From: Aquipluma nitroreducens
GTDB taxonomy: Bacteria; Bacteroidota; Bacteroidia; Bacteroidales; Prolixibacteraceae
Direction: 5' to 3'
NCBI RefSeq assembly: GCF_009689585.1
Contig: NZ_AP018694.1
Span: forward strand, 62,001-126,000
DNA length: 64,000 nucleotides
Shown here one piece after another: positions 28,717 through 37,286 of this stretch; the first letter of the stretch is position 1, and each line of letters starts with the position of its first letter. Below the pieces are notes generated by a model. It saw only the letters and a list, made by a program, of their open reading frames with translations, was not told where the DNA came from and did no database searches. A program made the translations under genes and the position numbers.

Positions 28717-30876
28717 CTATTCATCATCTTCCATCGAATCCATGATCCTGATTTTTTCTTTCAGGAACTCGATTTTTTCCTTCGTGCTGGCAATTTTCTG
28801 ATTGACATCATCAATCAAAGCCGAAGCATTCTTGGTATTGGCGAAGAATCCGATGTTGTTATCAAGCAATGCCAGATCAGTTTCCATCTGTTTTAACTTG
28901 ACCATATACTTTTCGCGTTCGAAACGCATTTTATTCTGACCTCTTCCTGTAGTTGTATTGTTCACAACCTTATTCTTAAATTTCATCAGGTTGCGGCGTT
29001 TCTCATCGATGCGCAAAGCATCAAAATGCTTGTTAATTACATCGCGGAAATCGTTCTGAATGGCGTCTTTATCCTTAAATGGGACATGACCAATATCGGT
29101 AAACCTCCGTTGGAAATCTTTCAATTTATCCAAATCAGCGCCATCATCACCACTCAACGAGAATTGTTTCACTTCTTCCAGAAGTTCTTTTTTCATTCTC
29201 AGGTTATCGAGTTGTTCGCCATCAATCGATGAAAAATGTTTCGATTTGTTTTCGAAGAAGAAATCGCAGGCAGCACGGAAACGCTTCCAAATGACATCTG
29301 AAAATTTACGTGGAACAGGTCCAATTTCTTTCCAGGCTCTTTGAATGGCAATAAATTCATCAGCCGTTTTTTTCCATTCGGTGCTGTCTTTTAAGGCTTC
29401 AGCCTGCACGCACAAATCAGTCTTAAGTTGAAGATTCGTATTTTGTTCTTCCTTATTCTGATTGTAGAATTCACGTTTCCGGTCGAAGAATTTATCGGAA
29501 GCGATACGGAAACGTTCGTAAATTTTGTTGTTGTCTCTTTTCGGAGCGAATCCAATGGTTCTCCAGATTTTCTGAAGCTCAATCAATTCCTTCGACCGTT
29601 CGTCCCAGTCGCGGTGAACATCAATATCGGTATTGGCAATTTCTTCTACTTTTTCGCATAAAGCGATTTTGGCATCCAGATTTTTCTTCTGTTCCGATTT
29701 CCGGCCTTCAAAATAATCCTGATGTTTTTTATTGATAATGGATGTAGCTGCTTTGAAACGCTCCCACAGTTCATCTTTTTTATCGCGTGGTACCGGACCA
29801 ACTTCGCGCCATTGCTCGTGGTATTTCTGTAATACGTTGAATGCTTTAATAATGGAAGGTTCAACCAAAAGTTCTTCTGATTTTTCGCAGATTTCCATTT
29901 TAGTTTCCAGATTCTTCTTTAAATCCAGGTCGCGCAGCTCTTTGTTGATCTTGATAAAGTCGTAAAAATTCTCAACATGGTGATGGTAGGTATCCCAAAG
30001 GTCTTTCAATTTAGCCTGAGGTACCGAACCAATTTCTCTCCACTGGTTTTGCAATTCGCGGAAATCGTGAAATGTCTTGTTGATTGATTCCTTGTTATTG
30101 ATGAGCGCTTTAATCTCTTCAATAATCTCGTATTTTTTATGAAGGTTTTCTTCTTTTAATTCGTCAGATCTCTTGTTATGTTCGTTTCTTCTGTCCTGAT
30201 ATTGTTTCAACAGGTTCCGAAGATCTAATTCGTATGGATCGGGTTCTGCCTTGAATTCTTCCATGTTGCCACCAGCTTCAGCAAAAGCTGCTTTCTGTGC
30301 TTCAATGTTCGCTCTGTACAGGCGGAAGAAATAAATTTTGATGGCGTCAATATCTTCCCTGACACTCTCAAAATCTTCGTTTGCAAGCAGGGTACGCAAA
30401 GCGTTGATAAGTTCTACTTCCGATAAGTTCGCATAATCGGCCAATTTTGCTTTTTTGCTACTTTCTTCCTCATGTTCTTCTTCATCGATCAAAAGATCAT
30501 CTTCCGAAACGTCGATCAGTTCTTCGATGGTTGGAATAACTTCGGCAACCGGTTCGGTTGTTTCTACTTTGGCTACTTCAGGAGCAACCTCTTCTTCAAC
30601 TGTCTCAACAGCAGTTTCTGCCACAACTTCTTCAACAACTGCGTCAGTTTCGGTTATTTCAGGAACAGCTACTTCTTCCGCTTCCTGAACAGTTGGTTCA
30701 ACTGGTTCGGCTACAATTTCTTCTGCAACTTCTTCAACAGCATTCTCAACTTCAACTTCAATTACTTCAACCTGCTCAACAGATTCTTCAGCAATGTTCT
30801 GATCATTAACAGTTTCTGGCTCAACTTGTGCACCACTTAACTCTACTTCAGAGTTTTTTAGATCTTTAGGTTCCAT
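28717..30876 (-). CDS. DUF349 repeat protein with acidic N-terminus
   Basis: A 719-residue protein. Residues about 1-150 are very acidic and low in complexity, rich in Glu and Val (VEEVAEEIVAEPVEPT and similar). The rest is a series of charged helical DUF349 repeats of about 70 residues, with the recurring W..IG.VP...KDELW.RFK..... pattern (for example WREIGSVPQAKLKDLW, WREVGPVPRDKKDELW, WKEIGPVPRKFSDVIW), ending in a coiled coil. DUF349 proteins are common in Bacteroidota and of unclear role; the repeats suggest a scaffold or nucleic-acid or ribosome-associated function. It is a single gene with its own terminator. Confidence 0.85.
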   Translation of the reverse strand: MEPKDLKNSEVELSGAQVEPETVNDQNIAEESVEQVEVIEVEVENAVEEVAEEIVAEPVEPTVQEAEEVAVPEITETDAVVEEVVAETAVETVEEEVAPEVAKVETTEPVAEVIPTIEELIDVSEDDLLIDEEEHEEESSKKAKLADYANLSEVELINALRTLLANEDFESVREDIDAIKIYFFRLYRANIEAQKAAFAEAGGNMEEFKAEPDPYELDLRNLLKQYQDRRNEHNKRSDELKEENLHKKYEIIEEIKALINNKESINKTFHDFRELQNQWREIGSVPQAKLKDLWDTYHHHVENFYDFIKINKELRDLDLKKNLETKMEICEKSEELLVEPSIIKAFNVLQKYHEQWREVGPVPRDKKDELWERFKAATSIINKKHQDYFEGRKSEQKKNLDAKIALCEKVEEIANTDIDVHRDWDERSKELIELQKIWRTIGFAPKRDNNKIYERFRIASDKFFDRKREFYNQNKEEQNTNLQLKTDLCVQAEALKDSTEWKKTADEFIAIQRAWKEIGPVPRKFSDVIWKRFRAACDFFFENKSKHFSSIDGEQLDNLRMKKELLEEVKQFSLSGDDGADLDKLKDFQRRFTDIGHVPFKDKDAIQNDFRDVINKHFDALRIDEKRRNLMKFKNKVVNNTTTGRGQNKMRFEREKYMVKLKQMETDLALLDNNIGFFANTKNASALIDDVNQKIASTKEKIEFLKEKIRIMDSMEDDE

Positions 30877-31127
30877 AACAAATAAAAATTACTTTGTAAT
30901 TAACAGAGAATAAAGTATTCTTTCAGCTTACGAAAATAGATATTACAAGCTAATACTCAAAGATTTTAAGAAATAAAAGTGTAAAACTGCCGGATTAATA
31001 AAAAATAAGGTTGTTTTACCCTTAGGAAGCAAAAATATAAAGACAAATAACTGACCTAAATTGGAACTGAAAAAAAGTCATTGGGCATTCGAAAGTTTTT
31101 TTCTCACGACGAATGCCTTTTTCCTGA

Positions 31128-31135
31128 TATATTTG
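31128..31135 (+). promoter_or_regulatory. -7 promoter element TATATTTG of trmD
   Basis: Exact TAnnTTTG match 17 bp before the chosen ATG at 31153. Its position supports that start and argues against the longer reading from 31081, which would begin upstream of the promoter. Confidence 0.55.
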
Positions 31136-31152
31136 CACAAAATAAATTTACG

Positions 31153-31833
31153 ATGCGCATCGATATTCTTACAGTTGTTCCCGAATTGCTCGAAAGTCCG
31201 TTCCAGCATTCCATTATTAAAAGAGGTCGGGATAAGGGTTTGGTTGAAATTGTTGTACACAACATCCGCGATTTCTCGGAAGACAAGCACCGGAAAGTGG
31301 ACGACTACGCATTTAGTGGCGGAGCTGGCATGGTCATGACCATTCAACCAATTGAAAGTGCCATTAACTTTCTGAAGGCACAGCGCGAATACGACGCAGT
31401 CATTTATACCAGCCCCGATGGCATTCAACTGAATCAAAAAGAATCGAATAAACTCTCGCTACTAAATAACATCATTATTATTTGCGGCCATTATAAAGGC
31501 ATCGATCAGCGTATCCGCGAACATCTGGTAACCATGGAAATTTCTATTGGCGATTATGTGCTGACAGGTGGCGAATTGGCCGCTGCGGTGATTGTTGACA
31601 GTGTGGTTCGGTTAATTCCGGGCGTATTGTCCGACGAAACCTCTGCCCTCACCGACTCGTTTCAGGATAATTTGCTGAGTCCGCCTGTTTACACGCGGCC
31701 AGCCGACTACAATGGCTGGAAAGTACCCGAAATTCTTCTCTCCGGAAACGACAAACTGATTAATGAATGGCAGGAGAAACTGGCTTATGAACGCACCAAA
31801 AAGCTAAGACCCGATCTGCTAAAAAACGAATAA
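31153..31833 (+). CDS. trmD: tRNA (guanine-N1-)-methyltransferase TrmD
   Basis: A 226-residue SPOUT methyltransferase that makes m1G37 in tRNAs reading CNN and some other codons. The start ATG at 31153 gives [21 protein letters not shown], the normal family N-terminus; the open frame extends 24 codons further upstream but is unlike TrmD and contains the promoter. Motifs: [13 protein letters not shown], the knotted SAM site with [14 protein letters not shown] and [16 protein letters not shown], and [19 protein letters not shown]. In many bacteria trmD sits with rpsP and rimM; here it is alone, divergent from the DUF349 gene. Confidence 0.96.
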   Translation: MRIDILTVVPELLESPFQHSIIKRGRDKGLVEIVVHNIRDFSEDKHRKVDDYAFSGGAGMVMTIQPIESAINFLKAQREYDAVIYTSPDGIQLNQKESNKLSLLNNIIIICGHYKGIDQRIREHLVTMEISIGDYVLTGGELAAAVIVDSVVRLIPGVLSDETSALTDSFQDNLLSPPVYTRPADYNGWKVPEILLSGNDKLINEWQEKLAYERTKKLRPDLLKNE

Positions 31834-31894
31834 AAGCAGATCAACATTTAACAGGTGTTTAAAGATTCTATCCGAGATACAAGTATCCCTTTTA

Positions 31895-32144
31895 AAGAAA
31901 TGATGGTTTAATCTGCCGCAATGACAGTTTCGTTTTAAGAAATAAAGCTTAAGAATCAAGCGATGAGATCTTTTTTCAAGAAATGAAGGTTCGTTATGAC
32001 GCGATGACAGTTTCATGTTAAGAAATGATTGTTCATTGTCGAGAAATAAAATCTTTTTTTGAAAGATGAACCTTCCTTATTCAAAAATAAAGGTTCGAAT
32101 TCTGAAAATGATATTTTGTTCTCAAGTGATGTGTCAATCTTTTA
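31895..32144. repeat. Degenerate tandem array, 21-nt period, about 12 units
   Basis: An ATGA/ATAA core recurs at 31900, 31921, 31942, 31963, 31983, 32004, 32025, 32046, 32066, 32087 and 32108, and as ATGT at 32129: steps of 21 nt, with two steps of 20. Each core is usually preceded by AAGAA or a variant and followed by a GTTC-type word and a T-rich end. Unit sequences have diverged but the phase is kept. It lies between the converging trmD and the small iron-operon gene and slightly overlaps the 3' end of the latter. No long ORF explains it. Confidence 0.85.
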
Positions 32145-32367
32145 GCGAATATTTCAGGCTATCAGCAGTAAGCTTATCTTTCCTGCGCGATAAATTTTCA
32201 GAATACGGAACCAATTTCCCTTTCTTTTTCAGTTCGTTCTTCAGATCGCAACTGGCGCAGCCACCACATAAGCTTTTTTCTTTAGTAATCAGCGATTTGT
32301 ACAGCGAATACACGGTTATTACACCAGCGGCGGCAACAATAATCAGGGCAATTATATTTTGAATCAT
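32134..32367 (-). CDS. FeoB-associated Cys-rich membrane protein
   Basis: A 77-residue protein with one N-terminal membrane helix (IIALIIVAAAGVITVYSLY) and a cysteine cluster LCGGCASCDLK at residues about 33-43, followed by a charged tail. This matches the small proteins often encoded after feoB (FeoB-associated Cys-rich family). The cysteines may bind Fe2+ during transport, by inference from the family. It is the last gene of the porin-FeoAB operon, 80 bp after feoAB, and its 3' end runs into the 21-nt repeat array. Confidence 0.85.
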   Translation of the reverse strand: MIQNIIALIIVAAAGVITVYSLYKSLITKEKSLCGGCASCDLKNELKKKGKLVPYSENLSRRKDKLTADSLKYSLKD

Positions 32368-32447
32368 GATCTTAATTTTTCAATACATTACTAAAAATTG
32401 ACGATGCGCTCTTTGTGCCAAATACTTCGTGTCCTTTGTTTTTAAAC

Positions 32448-34949
32448 TTACACAAACAAACTTCCGATCTGAAAAATAGCAAAAGCTGCAACCCACGCAA
32501 TCGCGGTGGTATACACCGTAGTGAAAAGCGCCCATCGCCAGTTAGCTTCCTTCTTGATGGCTGCAACCACCGCCACGCACGGGAAATAGATCAGAACAAA
32601 AACCATCAGGCCAAAGGCCACCAGCGGCGAAAAGACTTTCTGACCGACTTTGGGGCCACGGGTAAAGGTCTGCTCCTGAAGTTTTCCTTTCAGTGATTGC
32701 GAATTTTCGTCGGCATTCATACTGGCATGATAAAGTACACCCATCGAACTCACGACAATTTCTTTAGCTGCCATTCCGGTAATGATGCTCATCCCGATTT
32801 TCCAATCGAACCCAAGCGGACGAATAGCCGGTTCGATGAAATGGCCAGTCATGCCGATGTACGATTTTTCCTGACGTTCTTCTTCTTTCGACAACTGAAT
32901 TTGTTCTGACTTTTCAGTTTTTTCATCCGGCGTCAACGTATTGTCAGCTTCAGTTTGGGCCAGCATCGTATCGTAATCTTTCGAGAATTTCACATCGCGC
33001 GGATAATAACCCATGGCCCAAATCAGGATCGACGCCAACAAAATAACCGTTCCCATCTTGGTAAGGTATTGCGAACCTTTGTGCCACATGTGAATGGTTG
33101 TATTCCTCAACGTTGGCATTCGGTATGGCGGAAGTTCCATCACAAACGGAACGTCCTTCTTGGCGAATAACGTTTTCTTGAAAAACAAACCCATCAAAAC
33201 GGCCAACACAATTCCGATACAATAAATCAGGAATAAAATAGCGCCCTGGTAACTCACAAAAAAGGCTGAAATCAGCAGCACATAAACCGGCAAACGTGCG
33301 CTGCACGACATAAACGGAATAATGAGCATGGTGAGTAACCGGTCGTTACGATTGTCGAGCGTGCGGGTGGCCATTACTGCCGGAACATTGCAGCCAAAAC
33401 CCATGATGAGCGGGATAAACGATTTACCGTGAAGTCCCATTTTATGCATCAGCTTGTCCATGATGAAAGCAGCGCGTGCCATGTAGCCCGAGTCTTCCAT
33501 CAGCGAAATGAAGAAGAACAGAATGAGGATGTTGGGGAGAAAAACGATGACTCCGCCTACCCCACCAATGATTCCGTCAATCAGTAAATCTTTCAATGCG
33601 CCGTCACTCATCAGCGAACCCAGTGAATCGCCCAGCCAGCCAATTGCGGCATCCATCCACGACATCGGATATGCCCCCAGTGTAAAAGTAGCCTGAAAAG
33701 TGAGCCAGATGAAAAAGATAAAGACCGGAAATCCCCAAAGCCGGTGCGTCAAAACCTTATCGATTTCGCGGCTTTGGTCGCGGCGCACCTGCGGCCCATT
33801 GCGGTAAGTTTCTTTCAATGCTCCGGCAATAAACCCGTATTTGGCATCGGCAATCAGTGTTTCCGACTGATCCTCAAATTTCTTCTCCAACCTTGCCGTT
33901 TCTTCGTTGGCGATTTGCTTCACAACCTCAAAAACCGGACTATCGGTCAGTAAATTCAAGGTATGTTGATCTTCTTCCAGTAACTTAATAGCCAGAAACC
34001 GTGTTGAATATTTCTTCCGCTTCTGGTCATCCTTTTTCAGTTCCTGCTGAATATTTTGGATCGATTTTTCAATTTCTTCACCATAGTTAATGTGGATGTG
34101 ACGCACAATCGGATCGCGTTCTTCATACACTTCAATGATCCGGTCGAACAGTGCTTTCAGGCCTTTGCCTTTTGATGCAACTGTTGGGACAATTGGTATT
34201 CCCATCATTTCACCGAGGTGTGTATAATCCAGTTTCGCCGATTTTTGCTCCAGTTCATCGTACATATTCAGGGCAATCACCACCTTGATATTCATGTCGA
34301 TCAATTGCGTCGTCAGAAACAAGTTGCGTTCCAGGTTTGAAGCATCCACCACATTTACCACCACATCGGGTCGCTTTTCAGCAATCTGGTTACGTACGAA
34401 CAATTCTTCCGGAGAATATTCGGTAATGGAATAGGTTCCCGGAAGATCGGAGATCACAAACGTATAATCGTCCTGTTTAAACCTGGCTTCCTTGGCATCA
34501 ATAGTCACTCCTGCATAGTTGCCAACCCGTTCCTTCGATCCAGAGGCGTAATTAAACAGCGTTGTCTTGCCACAATTTGGGTTTCCAACCAGGGCAACTG
34601 TAATTGTTTTTCCTTTTTTTACCCCGGATAATTTTTGGCGGTGCTCGTCGATGGTTCCCTCATAATGTGAGACCAGTTCTTTGGCCATCGATGGCGATAC
34701 GACTTCAATCAGGTCGGCTTCGCTGCGGCGCAACGACACCTTGTAACCCATAATTTCGTATTCAACAGGGTCTTTCATTGGGGCATTCTTGATCACTTTA
34801 ACCATTTGCCCTTTAACAAATCCCATTTCCGAAATGCGTTTCCGGAAAGCGCCCTGCCCCAGTACATGAACAATCACGCCCCTGCTTCCAGTCGGCAAAT
34901 CGGCCAATCGGGTGCTTTTTATTTCTGTTTCTGTATCGCGAATAAACAT
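32448..34949 (-). CDS. feoB: Ferrous iron transporter FeoAB fusion
   Basis: An 833-residue protein joining FeoA and FeoB. Residues about 10-85 form a FeoA SH3-like domain (TRLADLPTGSRGVIVHVLG...FRKRISEMGFVKGQ). A GTPase domain follows, with G1 GNPNCGKTT (122-130), the switch region GNYAGVTIDAKEA, G3 DLPGTYSI and G4 NMYD. The C-terminal half is the transmembrane core with two Gate-type repeats (PLIMGFGCNVPAVMATRTL...MSCSARLPVYVLL, then TGMAAKEIVVSSMGVLY). It imports Fe2+ across the inner membrane. FeoA-FeoB fusions are usual in Bacteroidota. It is 11 bp downstream of the porin gene on the same strand. Confidence 0.97.
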   Translation of the reverse strand: MFIRDTETEIKSTRLADLPTGSRGVIVHVLGQGAFRKRISEMGFVKGQMVKVIKNAPMKDPVEYEIMGYKVSLRRSEADLIEVVSPSMAKELVSHYEGTIDEHRQKLSGVKKGKTITVALVGNPNCGKTTLFNYASGSKERVGNYAGVTIDAKEARFKQDDYTFVISDLPGTYSITEYSPEELFVRNQIAEKRPDVVVNVVDASNLERNLFLTTQLIDMNIKVVIALNMYDELEQKSAKLDYTHLGEMMGIPIVPTVASKGKGLKALFDRIIEVYEERDPIVRHIHINYGEEIEKSIQNIQQELKKDDQKRKKYSTRFLAIKLLEEDQHTLNLLTDSPVFEVVKQIANEETARLEKKFEDQSETLIADAKYGFIAGALKETYRNGPQVRRDQSREIDKVLTHRLWGFPVFIFFIWLTFQATFTLGAYPMSWMDAAIGWLGDSLGSLMSDGALKDLLIDGIIGGVGGVIVFLPNILILFFFISLMEDSGYMARAAFIMDKLMHKMGLHGKSFIPLIMGFGCNVPAVMATRTLDNRNDRLLTMLIIPFMSCSARLPVYVLLISAFFVSYQGAILFLIYCIGIVLAVLMGLFFKKTLFAKKDVPFVMELPPYRMPTLRNTTIHMWHKGSQYLTKMGTVILLASILIWAMGYYPRDVKFSKDYDTMLAQTEADNTLTPDEKTEKSEQIQLSKEEERQEKSYIGMTGHFIEPAIRPLGFDWKIGMSIITGMAAKEIVVSSMGVLYHASMNADENSQSLKGKLQEQTFTRGPKVGQKVFSPLVAFGLMVFVLIYFPCVAVVAAIKKEANWRWALFTTVYTTAIAWVAAFAIFQIGSLFV

Positions 34950-34960
34950 GTTTTCAGTTT

Positions 34961-36115
34961 TTAAAATTCCAATCCCAACCGAACCAATCCAACCGTGGCA
35001 TTTTTCAATTGAACGTCAGTTCCACCCGGATGCACCACGTATTGCATTTCTGGTTGCAAATAAATCTGATCTGAAATCTGAACTTTGTAGGTCAATTCGA
35101 AGGTAGTCTCGTCCTGCCCACGCTCTTTGGTCAACATGCCATCGGCAATTGCCAGGCCCAGAACATCAGTACTTTTCTTCGAAAGCAAACCGGAATACGT
35201 GCATCCAGCACCCAGATAACCGAAATTATCGTTACGCGGACTGATGCCCAATTGGTAGAAAACGCATAATCCATGCCGCCCGTTTGCATAAACCTGATGA
35301 TCGCCCACCAGGTAAAACCCGTAATCGTGAGTCAATGTATTACCGGTTTCCGAGTTTATCACTTCGCTCTCCGGACAATGCTGGTGAAAAAAGAAACCTG
35401 CTTTCAGCACATTATTCATTTTTTGATTGGCCTCCCAGGTATATTGGCCTTCTGTTACCCAAAGCAATCCCTGAAGATGATCCAGACTCCATTTTGTGTT
35501 GTAAGGATTGTCATCAAAATCAATTGGACAACCTTTGTAAACAGCAGTTTTCATACTTACACGTTTAGACACATCGTAACAGAGCGTGATTCCCGGCGAG
35601 GTTAACGGGAAAATTGGCGCAAGAATATTGTCTGAAATTACGGAATGAACGCCAAACGAACTGTTCAGGAAAAGTGAACCCACTTCGCTGCTTGCAAATT
35701 CAGCATTCAAATCCTGAAGTCCAATTGTTGCTGTAACATTTCGAAAACATTGCTTGAACCACAACTCATACAAGAATGTATGGTTTCCGGCCTCAATGTT
35801 CGAAGCAACCTGAAAATCGCCAATCAAGTTGGCTGAAGGTTCTCCGCCATGTGAATTGGTTCCATGAACTAAAAATTTGCCTCCCTTCCAGAGGCCGGCT
35901 TTCTCTGCATCGAATTGTAAAAATAAGTCGGCCAACCCGAGGTAGGTAGTTCCAGTTGCAATTCCACCCCTGAAATTGGATACAAAATCACCTTTGTAAG
36001 TTGCATTTACCTGCCAGGCACATGATTTGAGACTATCAGCAGTTTCTGAAAATCCATTTATAGTAATTAGAAATGGCAGCATAATTAACCCTTTCTTCAA
36101 AAAATGTAAACCCAT
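34961..36115 (-). CDS. OprB-like carbohydrate-selective porin
   Basis: A 384-residue outer-membrane beta-barrel. It has an N-terminal signal peptide (cut near GFSETADS), then alternating aromatic/hydrophilic strands ending in the C-terminal phenylalanine of GLVRLGLEF, the outer-membrane insertion signal. Wording such as YLGLADLFLQFDAEKAGLWKG and ELWFKQ...GLQDLNAEF fits the OprB family. OprB was described as a sugar porin, but Bacteroidota members are often coupled to feoAB, as here with an 11-bp gap, so it may serve ferrous iron or an iron-linked solute. The start may instead be the Met at residue 12 (MLPFLITINGF), giving a shorter signal. Confidence 0.8.
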   Translation of the reverse strand: MGLHFLKKGLIMLPFLITINGFSETADSLKSCAWQVNATYKGDFVSNFRGGIATGTTYLGLADLFLQFDAEKAGLWKGGKFLVHGTNSHGGEPSANLIGDFQVASNIEAGNHTFLYELWFKQCFRNVTATIGLQDLNAEFASSEVGSLFLNSSFGVHSVISDNILAPIFPLTSPGITLCYDVSKRVSMKTAVYKGCPIDFDDNPYNTKWSLDHLQGLLWVTEGQYTWEANQKMNNVLKAGFFFHQHCPESEVINSETGNTLTHDYGFYLVGDHQVYANGRHGLCVFYQLGISPRNDNFGYLGAGCTYSGLLSKKSTDVLGLAIADGMLTKERGQDETTFELTYKVQISDQIYLQPEMQYVVHPGGTDVQLKNATVGLVRLGLEF

Positions 36116-36167
36116 AAAATGTCAATTTTTGGTCTTGTAAAAATAGACATCAGGGTTTGGGGCCACA

Positions 36168-36185
36168 ATCCCCATTTATGGGGAT
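36168..36185. promoter_or_regulatory. Candidate operator palindrome upstream of the iron operon
   Basis: ATCCCCAT (36168-36175) and ATGGGGAT (36178-36185) form an 8-bp inverted repeat around two bases, 53 bp upstream of the porin start in an otherwise AT-rich gap. Position and symmetry suit a repressor site, perhaps iron-responsive. It resembles neither a classical Fur box nor a DtxR box, so the regulator is unknown. Confidence 0.35.
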
Positions 36186-36355
36186 AAATGAATGGGAGTT
36201 GAATCGAAAAAAAGATTCAGGATTAATCAGCAATCCGATTAACCACACTACAAAAAGAATGTAACAACATGAAATTGAAAGGAATGAAACAATCGAGCTT
36301 GTGGATTTGATATTAGCAGGGTTGCCTAAAGTTATCCCCGAAGTATACTTCTTAA

Positions 36356-37210
36356 CTAATAAAGACTATCCACAATTAGCAGAATCATCATCAACAAATA
36401 AAGGAAGTTGAGCTTCAGGAAAGAAGCACGGATTGGAATGTCTTTTTTTACCAGAATGCCGACTGACAACGAGAATAAAAGATAAAAGGTGTAAATGAGC
36501 AGAAAAAACATGGTTATCGATCCTTGAAGGACAGTCATTGCCACAATAAATGAAGTTGCAACTGTTGCCAAAATCCATGTAAAACTAAGTCGTTTAATCT
36601 GGTTGTCGTTAAACACTGTATTCAAACTAGGGTAACCTGCCAGCGTATATTCCTTTCCAAACATGAGCAGCAACAACCAAAAATGAGGAATTTGCCCAAT
36701 AAAGAAGAACAAGGAAACCCAAAGAATGTGTTCATCAAATAACTGTCCACCACCTGCAAACCAACCAATAAACGGAGGCAATGCCCCAACCAGAGAGCCC
36801 GGAACAACAGCAAATGCCGTTACTTTTTTAAGTGGGGTGTAAATAAGATTGTATGATATTAACGTCAGAAAACTGGTTAGAAAAACAATGGGGGGAAAAC
36901 TGAAAAGCAATATAAAAGCCCCATAGGCAAAAAACGCAAAAGCTACTCCTATTGCAGCTTTCAGACTGATTTTACCTGAAGGTATCGGGCGATTTTTGGT
37001 GCGAGGCATCAAAGCATCCGTTTTGTATTCCTGAATGTGATTGATGGCTCCCGAACTGCACGACATCAGAAACACTCCGAACAACAATGACCAAACATCA
37101 CTATTCAACGTGCCGGTTTTCAAGGTATATCCAACCAGTGCAGATAAAGCAATGGGCAAAGAAATTCGTACTTTGCCCAGCTCAAGTATTATTTTTATCC
37201 AGAAAGACAT
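36356..37210 (-). CDS. ctaB: Protoheme IX farnesyltransferase
   Basis: A UbiA-superfamily prenyltransferase of 284 residues from the ATG at 37210. The frame is open to 37255, but MSFWIKIILELGKVRISLP is the natural start. The first Asp-rich motif appears as NHIQEYKTDALMPRTKNRPIPSG and the second near VFNDNQIKRL; about nine hydrophobic helices follow. It converts protoheme to haem O for the oxidase encoded just upstream. It is the last gene of the SCO1-coxACDB-ctaB block. Confidence 0.92.
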   Translation of the reverse strand: MSFWIKIILELGKVRISLPIALSALVGYTLKTGTLNSDVWSLLFGVFLMSCSSGAINHIQEYKTDALMPRTKNRPIPSGKISLKAAIGVAFAFFAYGAFILLFSFPPIVFLTSFLTLISYNLIYTPLKKVTAFAVVPGSLVGALPPFIGWFAGGGQLFDEHILWVSLFFFIGQIPHFWLLLLMFGKEYTLAGYPSLNTVFNDNQIKRLSFTWILATVATSFIVAMTVLQGSITMFFLLIYTFYLLFSLSVGILVKKDIPIRASFLKLNFLYLLMMILLIVDSLY

Positions 37211-37218
37211 GATGACTA

Positions 37219-37281
37219 AATGGTTAATTGTTAATGAAAAATTGTAAATGGTCAATAATTAATCATTTAGAATTAACCATT
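37219..37281. repeat. Inverted repeat between coxB and ctaB
   Basis: AATGGTTAATT (37219-37229) and AATTAACCATT (37271-37281) are perfect reverse complements; a second AATGGTCAAT/ATTAATCATT pair lies inside. The AT-rich hairpin could trim or attenuate the mRNA before ctaB, or could be a dispersed repeat. Confidence 0.4.
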
Positions 37282-37286
37282 GATCA

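Noticed and set aside
30472-30840. Long plus-strand ORFs opposite the N-terminus of the DUF349 gene
   Set aside because: Antisense of a low-complexity Glu/Val-rich coding region, which naturally lacks stops on the other strand; the peptides are pure Phe/Asn or Leu/Gln repeats.
31081-31152. Upstream extension of trmD by 24 codons
   Set aside because: The -7 element TATATTTG lies inside it and the extra residues do not resemble the TrmD N-terminus.
31819-32016. 65-codon minus-strand ORF with heptad-like peptide across the 21-nt array
   Set aside because: The peptide periodicity follows from the 21-nt DNA period; the frame breaks at the 20-nt units and it overlaps the trmD end.
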